A stretch of DNA of 22,592 bases from CAZGDV01 sp964524995 (GCA_964524995.1 CAZGDV010000044.1:1-22592); one strand, 5' to 3'; shown: positions 14,207 to 21,603, numbered from the stretch's first letter. Translations and numbers: made by a program. The notes: generated by a model not told the origin, from the letters alone.

Positions 14207-14713
14207 ATGACAGAGACGAACGATATCACCGTCGGCATCGGACAGAGGGCAAGGCGCAGTCTGCTCACCTTCCTCATCGCAGCAGTCATCGTCGGCCTGG
14301 ACCAGCTCACCAAGTACCTCGTGATGACCTATATGGAACTCGGGCAGTCGATACCGGAGGAGGGCTGGATCAGGCTGACTTACACTACGAACACCGGCGG
14401 GGCTTTCAGCCTGTTCGCAAACCAGGGCTTCCTGCTCGCGATTGCATCGATCCTCGGCATAGCGATCCTGGTCCTCTACCTGCGGTATCTGCCGCTGGAC
14501 AGCAAGGTGCTCAAGCTGGGACTGGCGCTGGACCTCGGCGGGGCGGTCGGTAATTTGATCGACCGCGTGCGTTTCGGGGAGGTCGTAGATTTCGTCGACG
14601 TCGGTGCCTATCCGGTCTTCAATGTAGCCGATTCGGCGATAACGGTCGGCACAGTGCTCATCGTCTACTACCTGTTGTTCATCGCGACCCGGAAGACGCG
14701 AAAGCCTACTTAG
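14207..14713 (+). CDS. lspA: Lipoprotein signal peptidase (signal peptidase II)
   Basis: The 168-aa inner-membrane aspartyl protease cleaves prolipoprotein signal peptides after lipidation. It has four hydrophobic segments, the motif DQLTKYLV near residue 32, NTGGAFSLF (62-70), and the catalytic aspartates D128 (GEVVDF) and D142 (FNVADSAI). LspA implies that the organism makes diacylated or triacylated lipoproteins. There is only a weak GGAAG before the ATG, and the predicted transcript may not include all of it. rluD follows 19 bases later, a gene order seen in many bacteria. Confidence 0.97.
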   Translation: MTETNDITVGIGQRARRSLLTFLIAAVIVGLDQLTKYLVMTYMELGQSIPEEGWIRLTYTTNTGGAFSLFANQGFLLAIASILGIAILVLYLRYLPLDSKVLKLGLALDLGGAVGNLIDRVRFGEVVDFVDVGAYPVFNVADSAITVGTVLIVYYLLFIATRKTRKPT

Positions 14714-14732
14714 AGTACTCCACAGGCCAGCC

Positions 14733-15641
14733 ATGCAAGAACCCCTCAAGCTTACGGTGGAAGAGGACGAGACACGGCTCGACATCTTCGTCGCGGGGCG
14801 ATGCGGCGTCTCACGGTCATACGCCCAGAAGCTCATCGAGCTTGGCGACGTTACCGTGAACGGATGCAGCGCCAAGCCGAGCCGCAAAGTTGTCACCGGC
14901 GACAGGGTCTCAGTCACCCTGCCACCCCCGGAGCCGCTCGACCTGGTCCCGGAGGACATCCCGCTGAAGGTTGTCTACGAGGACAGCGATGTGATAGTGA
15001 TCGACAAGCCCGCCGGCCTGGTCGTGCACCCAACAGCAGGCCAGCGCACTGGTACACTGGTGAATGCCCTCCTGGCGCGATGTCCCGACCTCGGGGGCAT
15101 CGACGGGACTCTGCGACCGGGGATCGTACACCGGCTGGACAAGGACACATCGGGGCTGATGATGGTCGCCAAGAACGACGCCGCCCACGCCAGCCTGTCC
15201 CGCCAGATCAAGAGGCGGGGCATCACCAAGGCCTACATAGTCCTCGTGGCAGGCCATCTCTCACCGGAGAGCGGCGCTATAGAGGCGCCCATCGGCAGGA
15301 GTGTCAAAGACCGCAAGCGGATGGGCGTAGTATCCGGAGGCAAGGATGCCAGGACCCAGTACCAGGTCATAAAGTATCTGAACGGTCACACGTTGCTGGA
15401 GGCAATCCTCGAGACCGGAAGAACGCACCAGATCCGGGTCCATTTCTCGGCCATAGGCCACCCCGTGTTCGGCGACCCCGTATATGGAAAGAAGTCGAAG
15501 GTCCTGGGGCGTCAGTTCCTGCACGCACACCGCCTGGGGTTCCGCCTGCCGTCCAGCGGAGAGTACGTTGAGTTCACGTCGATCCTGCCTGCGGACCTGC
15601 AGGGTGCGCTGGTAGCACTGTCACACCAGCATACCAGTTAA
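14733..15641 (+). CDS. rluD: RluA/RluD-family pseudouridine synthase
   Basis: The 302-aa protein has an N-terminal S4 RNA-binding domain (about residues 13-62) and the catalytic domain with GIVHRLDKDTSG, where D136 is the catalytic Asp. GRTHQIRVHFSAIGHPVFGD is the second hallmark. It isomerises uridines in large-subunit rRNA, as RluD does in helix 69, though the precise target within the RluA family cannot be fixed by motif. It lies directly behind lspA without an obvious promoter or ribosome binding site, so it is probably cotranscribed. The stop codon sits inside the palindrome ACCAGTTAACTGGT (15633-15646). Confidence 0.93.
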   Translation: MQEPLKLTVEEDETRLDIFVAGRCGVSRSYAQKLIELGDVTVNGCSAKPSRKVVTGDRVSVTLPPPEPLDLVPEDIPLKVVYEDSDVIVIDKPAGLVVHPTAGQRTGTLVNALLARCPDLGGIDGTLRPGIVHRLDKDTSGLMMVAKNDAAHASLSRQIKRRGITKAYIVLVAGHLSPESGAIEAPIGRSVKDRKRMGVVSGGKDARTQYQVIKYLNGHTLLEAILETGRTHQIRVHFSAIGHPVFGDPVYGKKSKVLGRQFLHAHRLGFRLPSSGEYVEFTSILPADLQGALVALSHQHTS

Positions 15642-15673
15642 CTGGTGTACACGTCGTGGGAGACAAACGAACG

Positions 15674-15695
15674 GTCTGGAGCAAATGCTCCAGAC
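15674..15695. terminator. Hairpin between rluD and glnS
   Basis: GTCTGGAGCA (15674-15683), AA, TGCTCCAGAC (15686-15695) is a perfect 10-bp-arm hairpin between the convergent rluD and glnS. It lacks a T-tract. Its core GGAGCARATGCTCC is shared with the second hairpin behind mscS, while the outer stem bases differ but still pair. Confidence 0.5.
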
Positions 15696-15714
15696 TAACC
15701 CCTAGCGTGGTGTT

Positions 15715-17397
15715 CTACTGGCCGAGTTTCTTCTCGATCTTGGCCCAGGAGTCACGCAGCGTGATGGTCCTGTTGAACACGAGGTTCTGTGGGGTGGAGT
15801 CCGTCGGATCGACACAGAAGTAGCCCAGGCGTTCGAACTGGTAGCCGCTGCCGGGCTCGGCGCCCACCAGGCTCGGCTCGATATACCCTCTCACGACCTC
15901 CAGCGAATCGGTGTTCAGAGCGCTCTCGAAATCGTCGGCCTCGCCGGGGTCCTCGATAGAGAACAGCCGGTCGTACAGCCTTGCCTCGGCCTCGATGGCA
16001 TGCTCGGCGGAGACCCAATGGATAGTGCTCTTGACCTTGCGTCCGTCCGGTGCGTTGCCGCCACGGGTCTCGGGATCATACGTGCAGCGTAATTCAACAA
16101 CGTTGCCCTGCCCGTCCTTCACGACGTCGGTGCACGTGACGAAGTAGGCATACCGCAGGCGCACCTCGCGTCCCGGCGCAAGCCGATAGAACTGCTTCGG
16201 AGGGTCTTCGCGGAAGTCGTCCTGCTCAATGTAAAGGACTCGCGAGAAAGGCACCTTGCGCGTGCCCATCCCGGGGTCTTCCGGGTTGTTGACCGCGTCC
16301 AACTCGTCGGTCTGCCCCTCAGGGTAGTTGGTGATCACGACACGAAGCGGGCGAAGAACGGCCATGACGCGCGGTGCGCGCCTGTTCAGGTCCTCGCGAA
16401 TGCAGTGCTCGAGCAGTGCGATATCCACCGTGCTGTCCGTCTTGGCAACGCCGATGCGGTCACAGAAGCTGCGGATCGCCTCCGGCGTGTAGCCTCGGCG
16501 ACGCAGGCCGGCGACCGTGGGCATACGCGGATCGTCCCAGCCGCTGACGTGGCCCTGCTGCACAAGCTGAAGCAGCCTTCGCTTGCTCATGACCGTATAC
16601 GTCAGATTGAGACGCGCGAACTCTATCTGCTGGGGGTGGTAGACGCCGAGCTCCTCCAGGAACCAGTCGTATAGCGGGCGATGCGCCTCGAACTCCAAGG
16701 TGCAGATCGAATGAGTAATGCCCTCGATGGAGTCCTCGAGTCCGTGTGCCCAGTCGTACATGGGATAGATACACCATTTGTCCCCGGTGCGATGGTGCGG
16801 GGCGTGCAGAATGCGATACATGGCCGGATCGCGCATGTTCAGATTGGGCGACGCCATATCGATCCTGGCGCGGAGCACACGTGACCCGTTGGGGAACTCG
16901 CCCTTGCGCATGCGCTCGAACAGGTCCAGGTTCTCCTCAACGGAGCGGTTGCGGTGCGGGCTCTCCTTGCCCGCCTGCGTCAGCGTGCCCCTGTACTCCC
17001 GTACTTCCTCGGCGCTCAGGTCATCGACGTACGCCTTACCCGCCTTGATCAGCTGGACAGCGTACTCGTACATTTGGTCGAAGTAGTCCGAGCCGTAGTA
17101 GAGCCGGTCCTCCCAGTCAAATCCGAGCCAGCGCACGTCCTCGATGATGGCGCGAACGTACTCGTCCTCCTCCTTCGTGGGGTTCGTATCATCGAAGCGC
17201 AGGTTGCACAGGCCGCCATACTGGGCGGCTATACCGAAGTTCAGGCAGATTGACTTGGCATGGCCGATGTGAAGATAGCCATTGGGCTCGGGCGGGAAGC
17301 GAGTGTGCACTCGCCCGCCATGCTTGCCTGTCCTGTTGTCTTCATTGATGATCGCGCGTATGAAATCGGTCGGGCCTGTAGACTCGGCTGTGGTCAT
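15715..17397 (-). CDS. glnS: Glutaminyl-tRNA synthetase
   Basis: The 560-aa class I synthetase has PEPNGYLHIGHAKS with HIGH at 43-46, RFDDTNP (67-73), the KMSKS-type loop VMSKR (269-273) and the C-terminal anticodon-binding beta-barrels (VLYIEQDDF, LGYFCVDPTDS). It charges tRNA-Gln directly, so the cell need not make Gln-tRNA only by Glu-tRNA amidation. The gene diverges from gltX, and a tRNA-Gln(CTG) gene lies 5 kb away. I see no ribosome binding site at normal spacing before the ATG. Length is as expected for bacterial GlnRS. Confidence 0.97.
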   Translation of the reverse strand: MTTAESTGPTDFIRAIINEDNRTGKHGGRVHTRFPPEPNGYLHIGHAKSICLNFGIAAQYGGLCNLRFDDTNPTKEEDEYVRAIIEDVRWLGFDWEDRLYYGSDYFDQMYEYAVQLIKAGKAYVDDLSAEEVREYRGTLTQAGKESPHRNRSVEENLDLFERMRKGEFPNGSRVLRARIDMASPNLNMRDPAMYRILHAPHHRTGDKWCIYPMYDWAHGLEDSIEGITHSICTLEFEAHRPLYDWFLEELGVYHPQQIEFARLNLTYTVMSKRRLLQLVQQGHVSGWDDPRMPTVAGLRRRGYTPEAIRSFCDRIGVAKTDSTVDIALLEHCIREDLNRRAPRVMAVLRPLRVVITNYPEGQTDELDAVNNPEDPGMGTRKVPFSRVLYIEQDDFREDPPKQFYRLAPGREVRLRYAYFVTCTDVVKDGQGNVVELRCTYDPETRGGNAPDGRKVKSTIHWVSAEHAIEAEARLYDRLFSIEDPGEADDFESALNTDSLEVVRGYIEPSLVGAEPGSGYQFERLGYFCVDPTDSTPQNLVFNRTITLRDSWAKIEKKLGQ

Positions 17398-17451
17398 GAT
17401 GGCAGCACTACCCCCGCTTTACTCTTGCATTTGAAGCTGTGAACCATCCTA

Positions 17452-17480
17452 AAACTACAGGCTCGGGTTGTCTTTGTCAA
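17452..17480 (-). promoter_or_regulatory. Promoter of glnS
   Basis: On the minus strand a perfect TTGACA (17480-17475) is followed after 17 bases by TAGTTT (17457-17452). The leader would be about 48 bases. Confidence 0.45.
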
Positions 17481-17509
17481 GGAGAGCTGCGAGTGGCACA
17501 GCGCCGACA

Positions 17510-17538
17510 TAGACTCGCATCTATGGCAATGCTAGAAT
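17510..17538 (+). promoter_or_regulatory. Promoter of gltX
   Basis: TAGACT (17510-17515), 17 bases, TGC-TAGAAT (-10 at 17533-17538). The predicted start near 17545 lies after the alternative TTG at 17540, which supports the ATG at 17564 as the gltX start. Confidence 0.6.
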
Positions 17539-17563
17539 ATTGGGCGTCTCAGAGCGTGGACAT

Positions 17564-19045
17564 ATGACCGAAGCCAAAGTCAGGGTACGCTATGCGCCGA
17601 GTCCGACCGGCTATCCCCACGTAGGGAATATCAGGACGGCGCTGTTCAACTGGCTGTTCGCCCGTCACAGCGGCGGGCAGTTCATCGTGCGCATCGAGGA
17701 CACCGACCAGACGCGCAAGGTGAAAGGCGCGCTGGAGTCCATCCTCGACAGCCTGCGATGGCTCGGGCTCGATTGGGACGAGGGGCCCGAGGTGGGTGGA
17801 GCCTACGGCCCGTACTTCCAGTCGGAGCGACGTGACCTCTATCTGGAATACTCCCAACAGTTACTCGACACGGGGCACGCCTACAAGTGCTACTGCTCTT
17901 CGGAGCGGTTAGCCAGGATGCGCACCGAGATGGCGGAGCGCAAGGAATCGATGCGCAGCTACGACCGCCATTGCCGTGAGCTGAGCGCAGCACAGCAGGC
18001 CGAGTACGAATCCAAAGGCATCACGCCCGTGATCCGCTTCAAGGTACCTCTTGCAGGCGAGACCACGTTCAACGACCTCATACGCGGCGATATCACCTTC
18101 GAGAACGCCGAGCTCGACGACCTCGTGCTCCTGAAGTCAGACGGCTTCCCGACATATCACCTGGCCAACATAGTCGACGACCACCTGATGGGAATCACTC
18201 ACGTTCTGAGAGCTGACGAGTGGCTGTCGTCGACTCCACGGCATGTTCTGCTCTACAAGGCCCTGGGGTGGGGCCCGCCCCTTTTCGCCCACCTGCCGAT
18301 GATTCTGGGGCCGGACAAGTCGAAACTGAGCAAGCGCCACGGCGCAACCGCCGTCACCGAGTTCCAGGAGCAGGGCTACCTGCCGGAAGCGATGCTCAAC
18401 TTCATGGCGCTGCTGGGCTGGTCGCTGGACGACAAGACGGAGCTCTTCACGAAAGACGAGCTGGTGCAGCACTTCTCCATGGAACGCATCGGCAAGACCG
18501 GCGCAGTATTCAGCCACGATAAGCTCAACTGGATGAACGGCGTCTACATTCGCGGCCTCAGCATCGAGGAACTGGCGAGACAGGTACTGCCGTTCCTCGA
18601 CAGGGACCTGCCAATCACTGTGAGGAGGCCGCTGTCCGAGGAATACGTAGCAAGAGTGACGCCCCTTATCCAGGAGCGCCTGACGACATTATCGGATGCC
18701 GCCACGGACTTCGATTTCTTCTTCGTCGACGACCTGGAGTACGATGCCTCGCTTCTGCTCGGGAAGAAGCTGACCGCAGAGCGCGCTTTTGCCGGTCTCA
18801 AGTCAGCTTTGGAGCGTCTGCAGGACGTGGCCTTCGAAGCAGCAACGCTGGAGGAAGCGCTGCGGGGGCTTGCGAACGACCTCGGCATGAAGGCGGGCGA
18901 TCTGTTCGGACCGATACGTGTCGCCGCGACCGGGCGCACGGCGGCACCACCGCTGTTCCAGACAATGGAGGTGCTCGGCAAGGAGAGATGCCTGAGGCGA
19001 ATGGAGCTTGCCATCGAGAGGCTGAGCGACCAGGTTCAGGACTGA
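17564..19045 (+). CDS. gltX: Glutamyl-tRNA synthetase
   Basis: From ATG 17564 the protein has 493 residues. It carries YAPSPTGYPHVGNIRTALFNW (HIGH variant HVGN at 19-22), RIEDTDQTR (43-51), LRADEWLSSTPRH (215-227) and KLSKRHG (254-260), followed by the helical anticodon-binding domain. It charges tRNA-Glu. Because GlnRS is encoded next door, this enzyme is expected to be the discriminating type that leaves tRNA-Gln alone; this is inferred. An in-frame TTG at 17540 is excluded by the promoter position. A hairpin at 19053-19074 follows the stop. Confidence 0.97.
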   Translation: MTEAKVRVRYAPSPTGYPHVGNIRTALFNWLFARHSGGQFIVRIEDTDQTRKVKGALESILDSLRWLGLDWDEGPEVGGAYGPYFQSERRDLYLEYSQQLLDTGHAYKCYCSSERLARMRTEMAERKESMRSYDRHCRELSAAQQAEYESKGITPVIRFKVPLAGETTFNDLIRGDITFENAELDDLVLLKSDGFPTYHLANIVDDHLMGITHVLRADEWLSSTPRHVLLYKALGWGPPLFAHLPMILGPDKSKLSKRHGATAVTEFQEQGYLPEAMLNFMALLGWSLDDKTELFTKDELVQHFSMERIGKTGAVFSHDKLNWMNGVYIRGLSIEELARQVLPFLDRDLPITVRRPLSEEYVARVTPLIQERLTTLSDAATDFDFFFVDDLEYDASLLLGKKLTAERAFAGLKSALERLQDVAFEAATLEEALRGLANDLGMKAGDLFGPIRVAATGRTAAPPLFQTMEVLGKERCLRRMELAIERLSDQVQD

Positions 19046-19052
19046 CGTCGCT

Positions 19053-19074
19053 CTACTGGGGATCCGCCCCGTAG
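19053..19074. terminator. Hairpin between gltX and the convergent zinc ribbon gene
   Basis: CTAC-T-GGGG (19053-19061) pairs with CCCC-GTAG (19067-19074), an 8-bp stem with one bulged T and a 5-base loop. It overlaps the stop codon of the minus-strand gene, so it could serve both directions. There is no T-tract. Confidence 0.35.
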
Positions 19075-19274
19075 CATGGGCTTCCCGGCTGAACGTAGCC
19101 GCAGGCTATCCCGATGAAATCACAGCCCAGGTCGGCTCTCACCTCGCCCAGCTCGTGGCCGCACCAGGGACAGACAAGCTGTTCGTACCGCTCGCAGCCA
19201 TCCTGGAGGCGAGCCTCCACCACCAGCGTGGTGTTGCACTCGGGGCAGTACACCCAGTTGAACTCGTATTCCAT
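19053..19274 (-). CDS. Small zinc ribbon protein
   Basis: From ATG 19274 the protein has 73 residues with a zinc-ribbon made of C10-x2-C13 and C35-x2-C38, then further cysteines (C51, C58, C67). The frame is open to 19382, but that part overlaps the upstream gene in another frame, so the internal ATG is preferred; no clear ribosome binding site is seen. It follows the 104-aa gene by 28 bases, probably in one operon. Function is unknown; such ribbons often bind nucleic acid or act as adaptors. Confidence 0.6.
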   Translation of the reverse strand: MEYEFNWVYCPECNTTLVVEARLQDGCERYEQLVCPWCGHELGEVRADLGCDFIGIACGYVQPGSPCYGADPQ

Positions 19275-19302
19275 GTGTGCAAGAAGACAGGGCAGGTCTG
19301 GG

Positions 19303-19617
19303 TCACTCTCGGTCTGAGTCCAGCGCCCTCTTGGCGACATCCGGGTCGACTCTCCCCCAGAACCGGCTCTGCCACTGGGCATCGTACTCGCCGAGCAGAC
19401 GGAAGAGCTCCTCCTTGTGGGGACAGTCTCTGTCTATGTTCTTGCCAAAAGCGAAGGCCTTGGACCCGTAGTTGCACACTCTCGTGCCAACCCCCTCCCT
19501 GAACGTGAACTCCAGGCCAAAGCGACTCATGTCCTGTGGAGTGTACCCGATATTCCAATCACAATCCTCTTTGTCGCACTCGAGGAACTTGACGCCATAT
19601 AGCTCTATCGTGGCCAC
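19303..19617 (-). CDS. Hypothetical protein (104 aa)
   Basis: The protein starts with GTG 19617, preceded by CAGGGGGG about nine bases upstream. It contains C14 and C19 in FLECDKEDCDWNIG, and VCNYGSKAFAFGKNIDRDCPHKEELFRLL in the middle, suggesting a small metal-binding fold. The C-terminal part (FWGRVDPDVAKRALDSDRE) looks helical. I do not recognise a family. An extended -10 (TGC-TATAAT) lies 63 bases upstream. Composition and codon use look like the neighbours, so it is likely real. Confidence 0.65.
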   Translation of the reverse strand: MATIELYGVKFLECDKEDCDWNIGYTPQDMSRFGLEFTFREGVGTRVCNYGSKAFAFGKNIDRDCPHKEELFRLLGEYDAQWQSRFWGRVDPDVAKRALDSDRE

Positions 19618-19679
19618 CTATTTGGCCCCCCTGCGTTAACTGTTCGAAATGTCTCAGCGATGATCCCTCACTCCATCGC

Positions 19680-19688
19680 ATTATAGCA
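19680..19688 (-). promoter_or_regulatory. Extended -10 promoter of the 104-aa gene
   Basis: On the minus strand TGC (19688-19686) is followed by a perfect TATAAT (19685-19680). The -35 is weak. Confidence 0.55.
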
Positions 19689-19756
19689 GGGCAACGCAAT
19701 CGAAGCTAATCCAAGCGAGCACGATGGCCGTGAGTGTCTGGCGACGCACTTGCGAC

Positions 19757-19787
19757 ACAACACAGTCGGCGTCGCCGACTGTGTTGT
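19757..19787. repeat. Perfect inverted repeat, 15-bp arms
   Basis: ACAACACAGTCGGCG (19757-19771), a single T, then its exact reverse complement (19773-19787). In RNA or single-stranded DNA it would form a long hairpin. Confidence 0.85.
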
Positions 19788-19794
19788 TGGAACA

Positions 19795-19816
19795 CGCAAT
19801 GTGTATACACAATGCG
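19795..19816. repeat. Palindrome centred on TGTGTATACACA
   Basis: TGTGTATACACA (19800-19811) is a perfect 12-base palindrome, extended by CGCA/TGCG on the two sides with one mismatched pair, 22 bases in all. It resembles an operator more than a terminator. Confidence 0.6.
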
Positions 19817-19849
19817 CAACGGAGGCGACTGCAGTGTTCTCGGCATAAC

Positions 19850-19881
19850 GGGAGGGGCAACCCTGTTGGGTTGCCCCTCCC
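19850..19881. terminator. GC-rich hairpin, 14-bp arms
   Basis: GGGAGGGGCAACCC (19850-19863), TGTT, GGGTTGCCCCTCCC (19868-19881) is a perfect hairpin 53 bases beyond the stop of the leftward gene at 19934-20239. It may end that transcript, though no T-tract follows. Confidence 0.55.
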
Positions 19882-19933
19882 CACCCTTGAAACAAGCCTA
19901 CTGCCAAGCCCACCTTAGGGCCACGCCTCAAGT

Positions 19934-20239
19934 CTACGAGCAGCCTGCGGCCCCGTTCTTCAGACCCCCTAGCAGCGAGTGTAGGCCGACTCCGAGGTCC
20001 GAATACGGCAGTCGCGATATCACATCGAACATCCAGTCGTTGAGCCAGTAGATCAGGCCGCTGTTCGTCCCGAAGATCCCGGTGGTCAGTTCGGCCATGG
20101 TCTCAGGGTCTTCCGATTGCGCTGCGATCCCTGCACCGACCCTTCCCATGACACCGCCCAGGTTCGCCACCAGCACACCGACGAGTTCGACGACGTATTT
20201 GACGAGGTATTGCACCTGCAGGACTTCGATCTGTGGCAT
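19934..20239 (-). CDS. Small hydrophobic hypothetical protein
   Basis: The 101-aa protein has an amphipathic to hydrophobic N-terminal helix (YLVKYVVELVGVLVANLGGVMGRVGAG, about 11-37) and a second hydrophobic stretch around 60-75 (GLIYWLNDWMFDVI). It ends with a Gly-rich tail and a terminal Cys-Ser. A GGAAGG site lies about ten bases before the ATG. It may be membrane-associated. No family is recognised and it has no obvious operon partner. Confidence 0.6.
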   Translation of the reverse strand: MPQIEVLQVQYLVKYVVELVGVLVANLGGVMGRVGAGIAAQSEDPETMAELTTGIFGTNSGLIYWLNDWMFDVISRLPYSDLGVGLHSLLGGLKNGAAGCS

Positions 20240-20856
20240 CTCGAATGGTCCTTCCAGTTGTTACACTTCCTACTACGACCATTCTGCGTTGTCCTACGGA
20301 CTCATCCAATCCCACTTGCGTACCGCAGGCCAGAGTACTTTCGTTGGCCCGACCTCCACACCTAATCGTACCAACAGCAGCGAGCACTCGTGTTGGTTAC
20401 CCCTCCAGCCGCTGCTCGCCCTAAGCCTCGCACATAGGTTCGGAACAACCCAACGTGCCTTATGTAAACCCACCCCTCGGGATCGTGTCAGGTGCCGTCT
20501 CCACACTACGAGGCTCTGAAATCGAAATCTGGGGCTTTGCGAAGCCATCCAACACCATTCGGTCACGCCAGCGAGGCCAGAGGCCGCTCAAGGTCTTCGA
20601 GCTCCGCCGGGGGGGGGCTGCCCGGAGGACGCCCCAGCCGGATTAACCTGCGTCTGCTGGGAAAACGCGTGGAGATATCGGCTATGGAGACCGTATACCG
20701 CGGGTCCACCAAGCTTCGCAGGGCAGCTTCTGGAAGCGATCGTATCCAAGCATGTCCAGTATCGCCCCGTCGTCGCTCACGTCCATGTCGCACAAGGGAG
20801 GAAAGGTCGACATTGGTGTATTTTGCTGAGGTTTGCGTCGAGCCCGAGCATATGTG
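20240..20856. other. Gene-poor stretch, possibly decayed
   Basis: No frame here has a ribosome binding site with a protein-like product. The minus strand has short protein-like fragments, for example a 32-residue tail beginning MVLDGFAKPQISISEP near 20560 and DDGAILDMLGYDRFQKLP near 20720-20780, which may be remnants of lost genes. A run of nine G lies at 20609-20617. Confidence 0.4.
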
Positions 20857-20885
20857 TTGACAAACCGGGGCTCAGATGTTAGAAA
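20857..20885 (+). promoter_or_regulatory. Strong promoter ahead of a structured leader
   Basis: A perfect TTGACA (20857-20862) is followed after 17 bases by TAGAAA (20880-20885). The predicted start is near 20892, 150 bases ahead of the next gene. Confidence 0.6.
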
Positions 20886-20890
20886 TAGTC

Positions 20891-21042
20891 TACGCTGGAG
20901 GTCTGCCCAGTCGACCCCCCAGCGTAACCCTCGTCCGCCGCAACAGGTCTCGCCCTTCGTATGGGGTAGACCTGTGCGCAAATCAAAGCCTCTCGCAGAC
21001 GCCAGGTTTCAGGGCACCGGTAGCTGGAAGTAAGGAGGAACC
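20891..21042 (+). promoter_or_regulatory. Structured leader, candidate cis-regulatory RNA or small RNA
   Basis: Two stable stems can be drawn. Stem 1: TACGCTGG (20891-20898) with CCAGCGTA (20919-20926), continued inside by GGTC (20900-20903) with GACC (20913-20916). Stem 2: ACAGGTCT (20943-20950) with AGACCTGT (20968-20975), plus inner C/G pairs. The shared AGGTCT lets stem 1 bases also pair with AGACCT of stem 2, so the two could exclude each other. The leader ends in AAGGAGG before the 21043 gene. I do not recognise a known riboswitch class. Confidence 0.4.
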
Positions 21043-21282
21043 ATGCTGGCACTAGTCGGGAAGCTCGAAGGCAGGCGGCAAACATTGAGAAAGAAGGTGA
21101 TAGCCAAGTCCACCAGGCCGAACTCGAGGTTCTTTGCCATCGCTGCCCTTATCCCCATAATGACGGCTCTAGCACCCCCCATCGCGCCATTTGCGTTGCC
21201 CTTCGATCTCATGATATGGGTCCTGGGCGGCGTGCTGGTGGCCACCGTTCTCCTTATCCCCGTATCCTTGCTGCTGTTCTAG
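21043..21282 (+). CDS. Small two-TM membrane protein
   Basis: The 79-aa protein has a basic N-terminal head (KLEGRRQTLRKKVIAKSTR, about 7-25) and two hydrophobic helices (about 30-50 and 56-79) separated by PF/LPFD. A strong AAGGAGG lies six bases before the ATG. The N-terminus is predicted cytoplasmic by the positive-inside rule. The gene has its own promoter and a long structured leader, which suggests regulated expression. No family is recognised. It could be a small transport helper or a hydrophobic toxin-like peptide; nothing decides this. Confidence 0.65.
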   Translation: MLALVGKLEGRRQTLRKKVIAKSTRPNSRFFAIAALIPIMTALAPPIAPFALPFDLMIWVLGGVLVATVLLIPVSLLLF

Positions 21283-21603
21283 TCCCATCACCCCACCCAA
21301 CACCCATACCCCGGCCGCGGCAAATCGCCCCGGCCCGCTTAGTTGGCTTTTACCCCAGCGCGCGAACCCAACCCCCGTACAAGGCCCGCAAACACCGACC
21401 TCACCGACAAACGACCGTCCTGTTTCTGTTCCTGCGTCTCCATAATGCCACTACTCACCCGGCACGTCACCTTCGCTTCAACACCACCTGTGTCACATCA
21501 ACACATGCCAATCACCAGACCACCAAACACAATGGCGTTCTCCAAAATCACACTGTGTCACTTTACAACAGTGGTATAATCACCGCTTGAGGAGGACCGA
21601 GCA
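21283..21603. other. G-poor, A/C-rich intergenic spacer
   Basis: This 320-base stretch is rich in C and A on the plus strand and poor in G, unlike the rest of the window. It has many CACC/CAAC/CCA strings and no gene-like frame. The last 40 bases hold the promoter and ribosome binding site of the next gene. Confidence 0.5.
21572..21580 (+). promoter_or_regulatory. Extended -10 promoter of the ASCH gene
   Basis: TGG-TATAAT (21572-21580) is a perfect -10 with TGN extension. The -35 is weak. GAGGAGG (21589-21595) follows as the ribosome binding site. Confidence 0.6.

Larger units (their letters stand above)
19618..19933. other. Intergenic region with three strong palindromes
   Basis: This 316-base stretch between two leftward genes has no credible gene. 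It contains the promoter at 19680-19688 and the three palindromes listed separately. Confidence 0.6.

Noticed and set aside
20609..20617. Run of nine G as a phase-variation tract
   Set aside because: No credible gene spans it, so there is nothing for slippage to switch.
20795..20815. GAGGAAAG string resembling the conserved RNase P RNA block
   Set aside because: The bases that should follow do not match and no partner blocks are found nearby on either strand.
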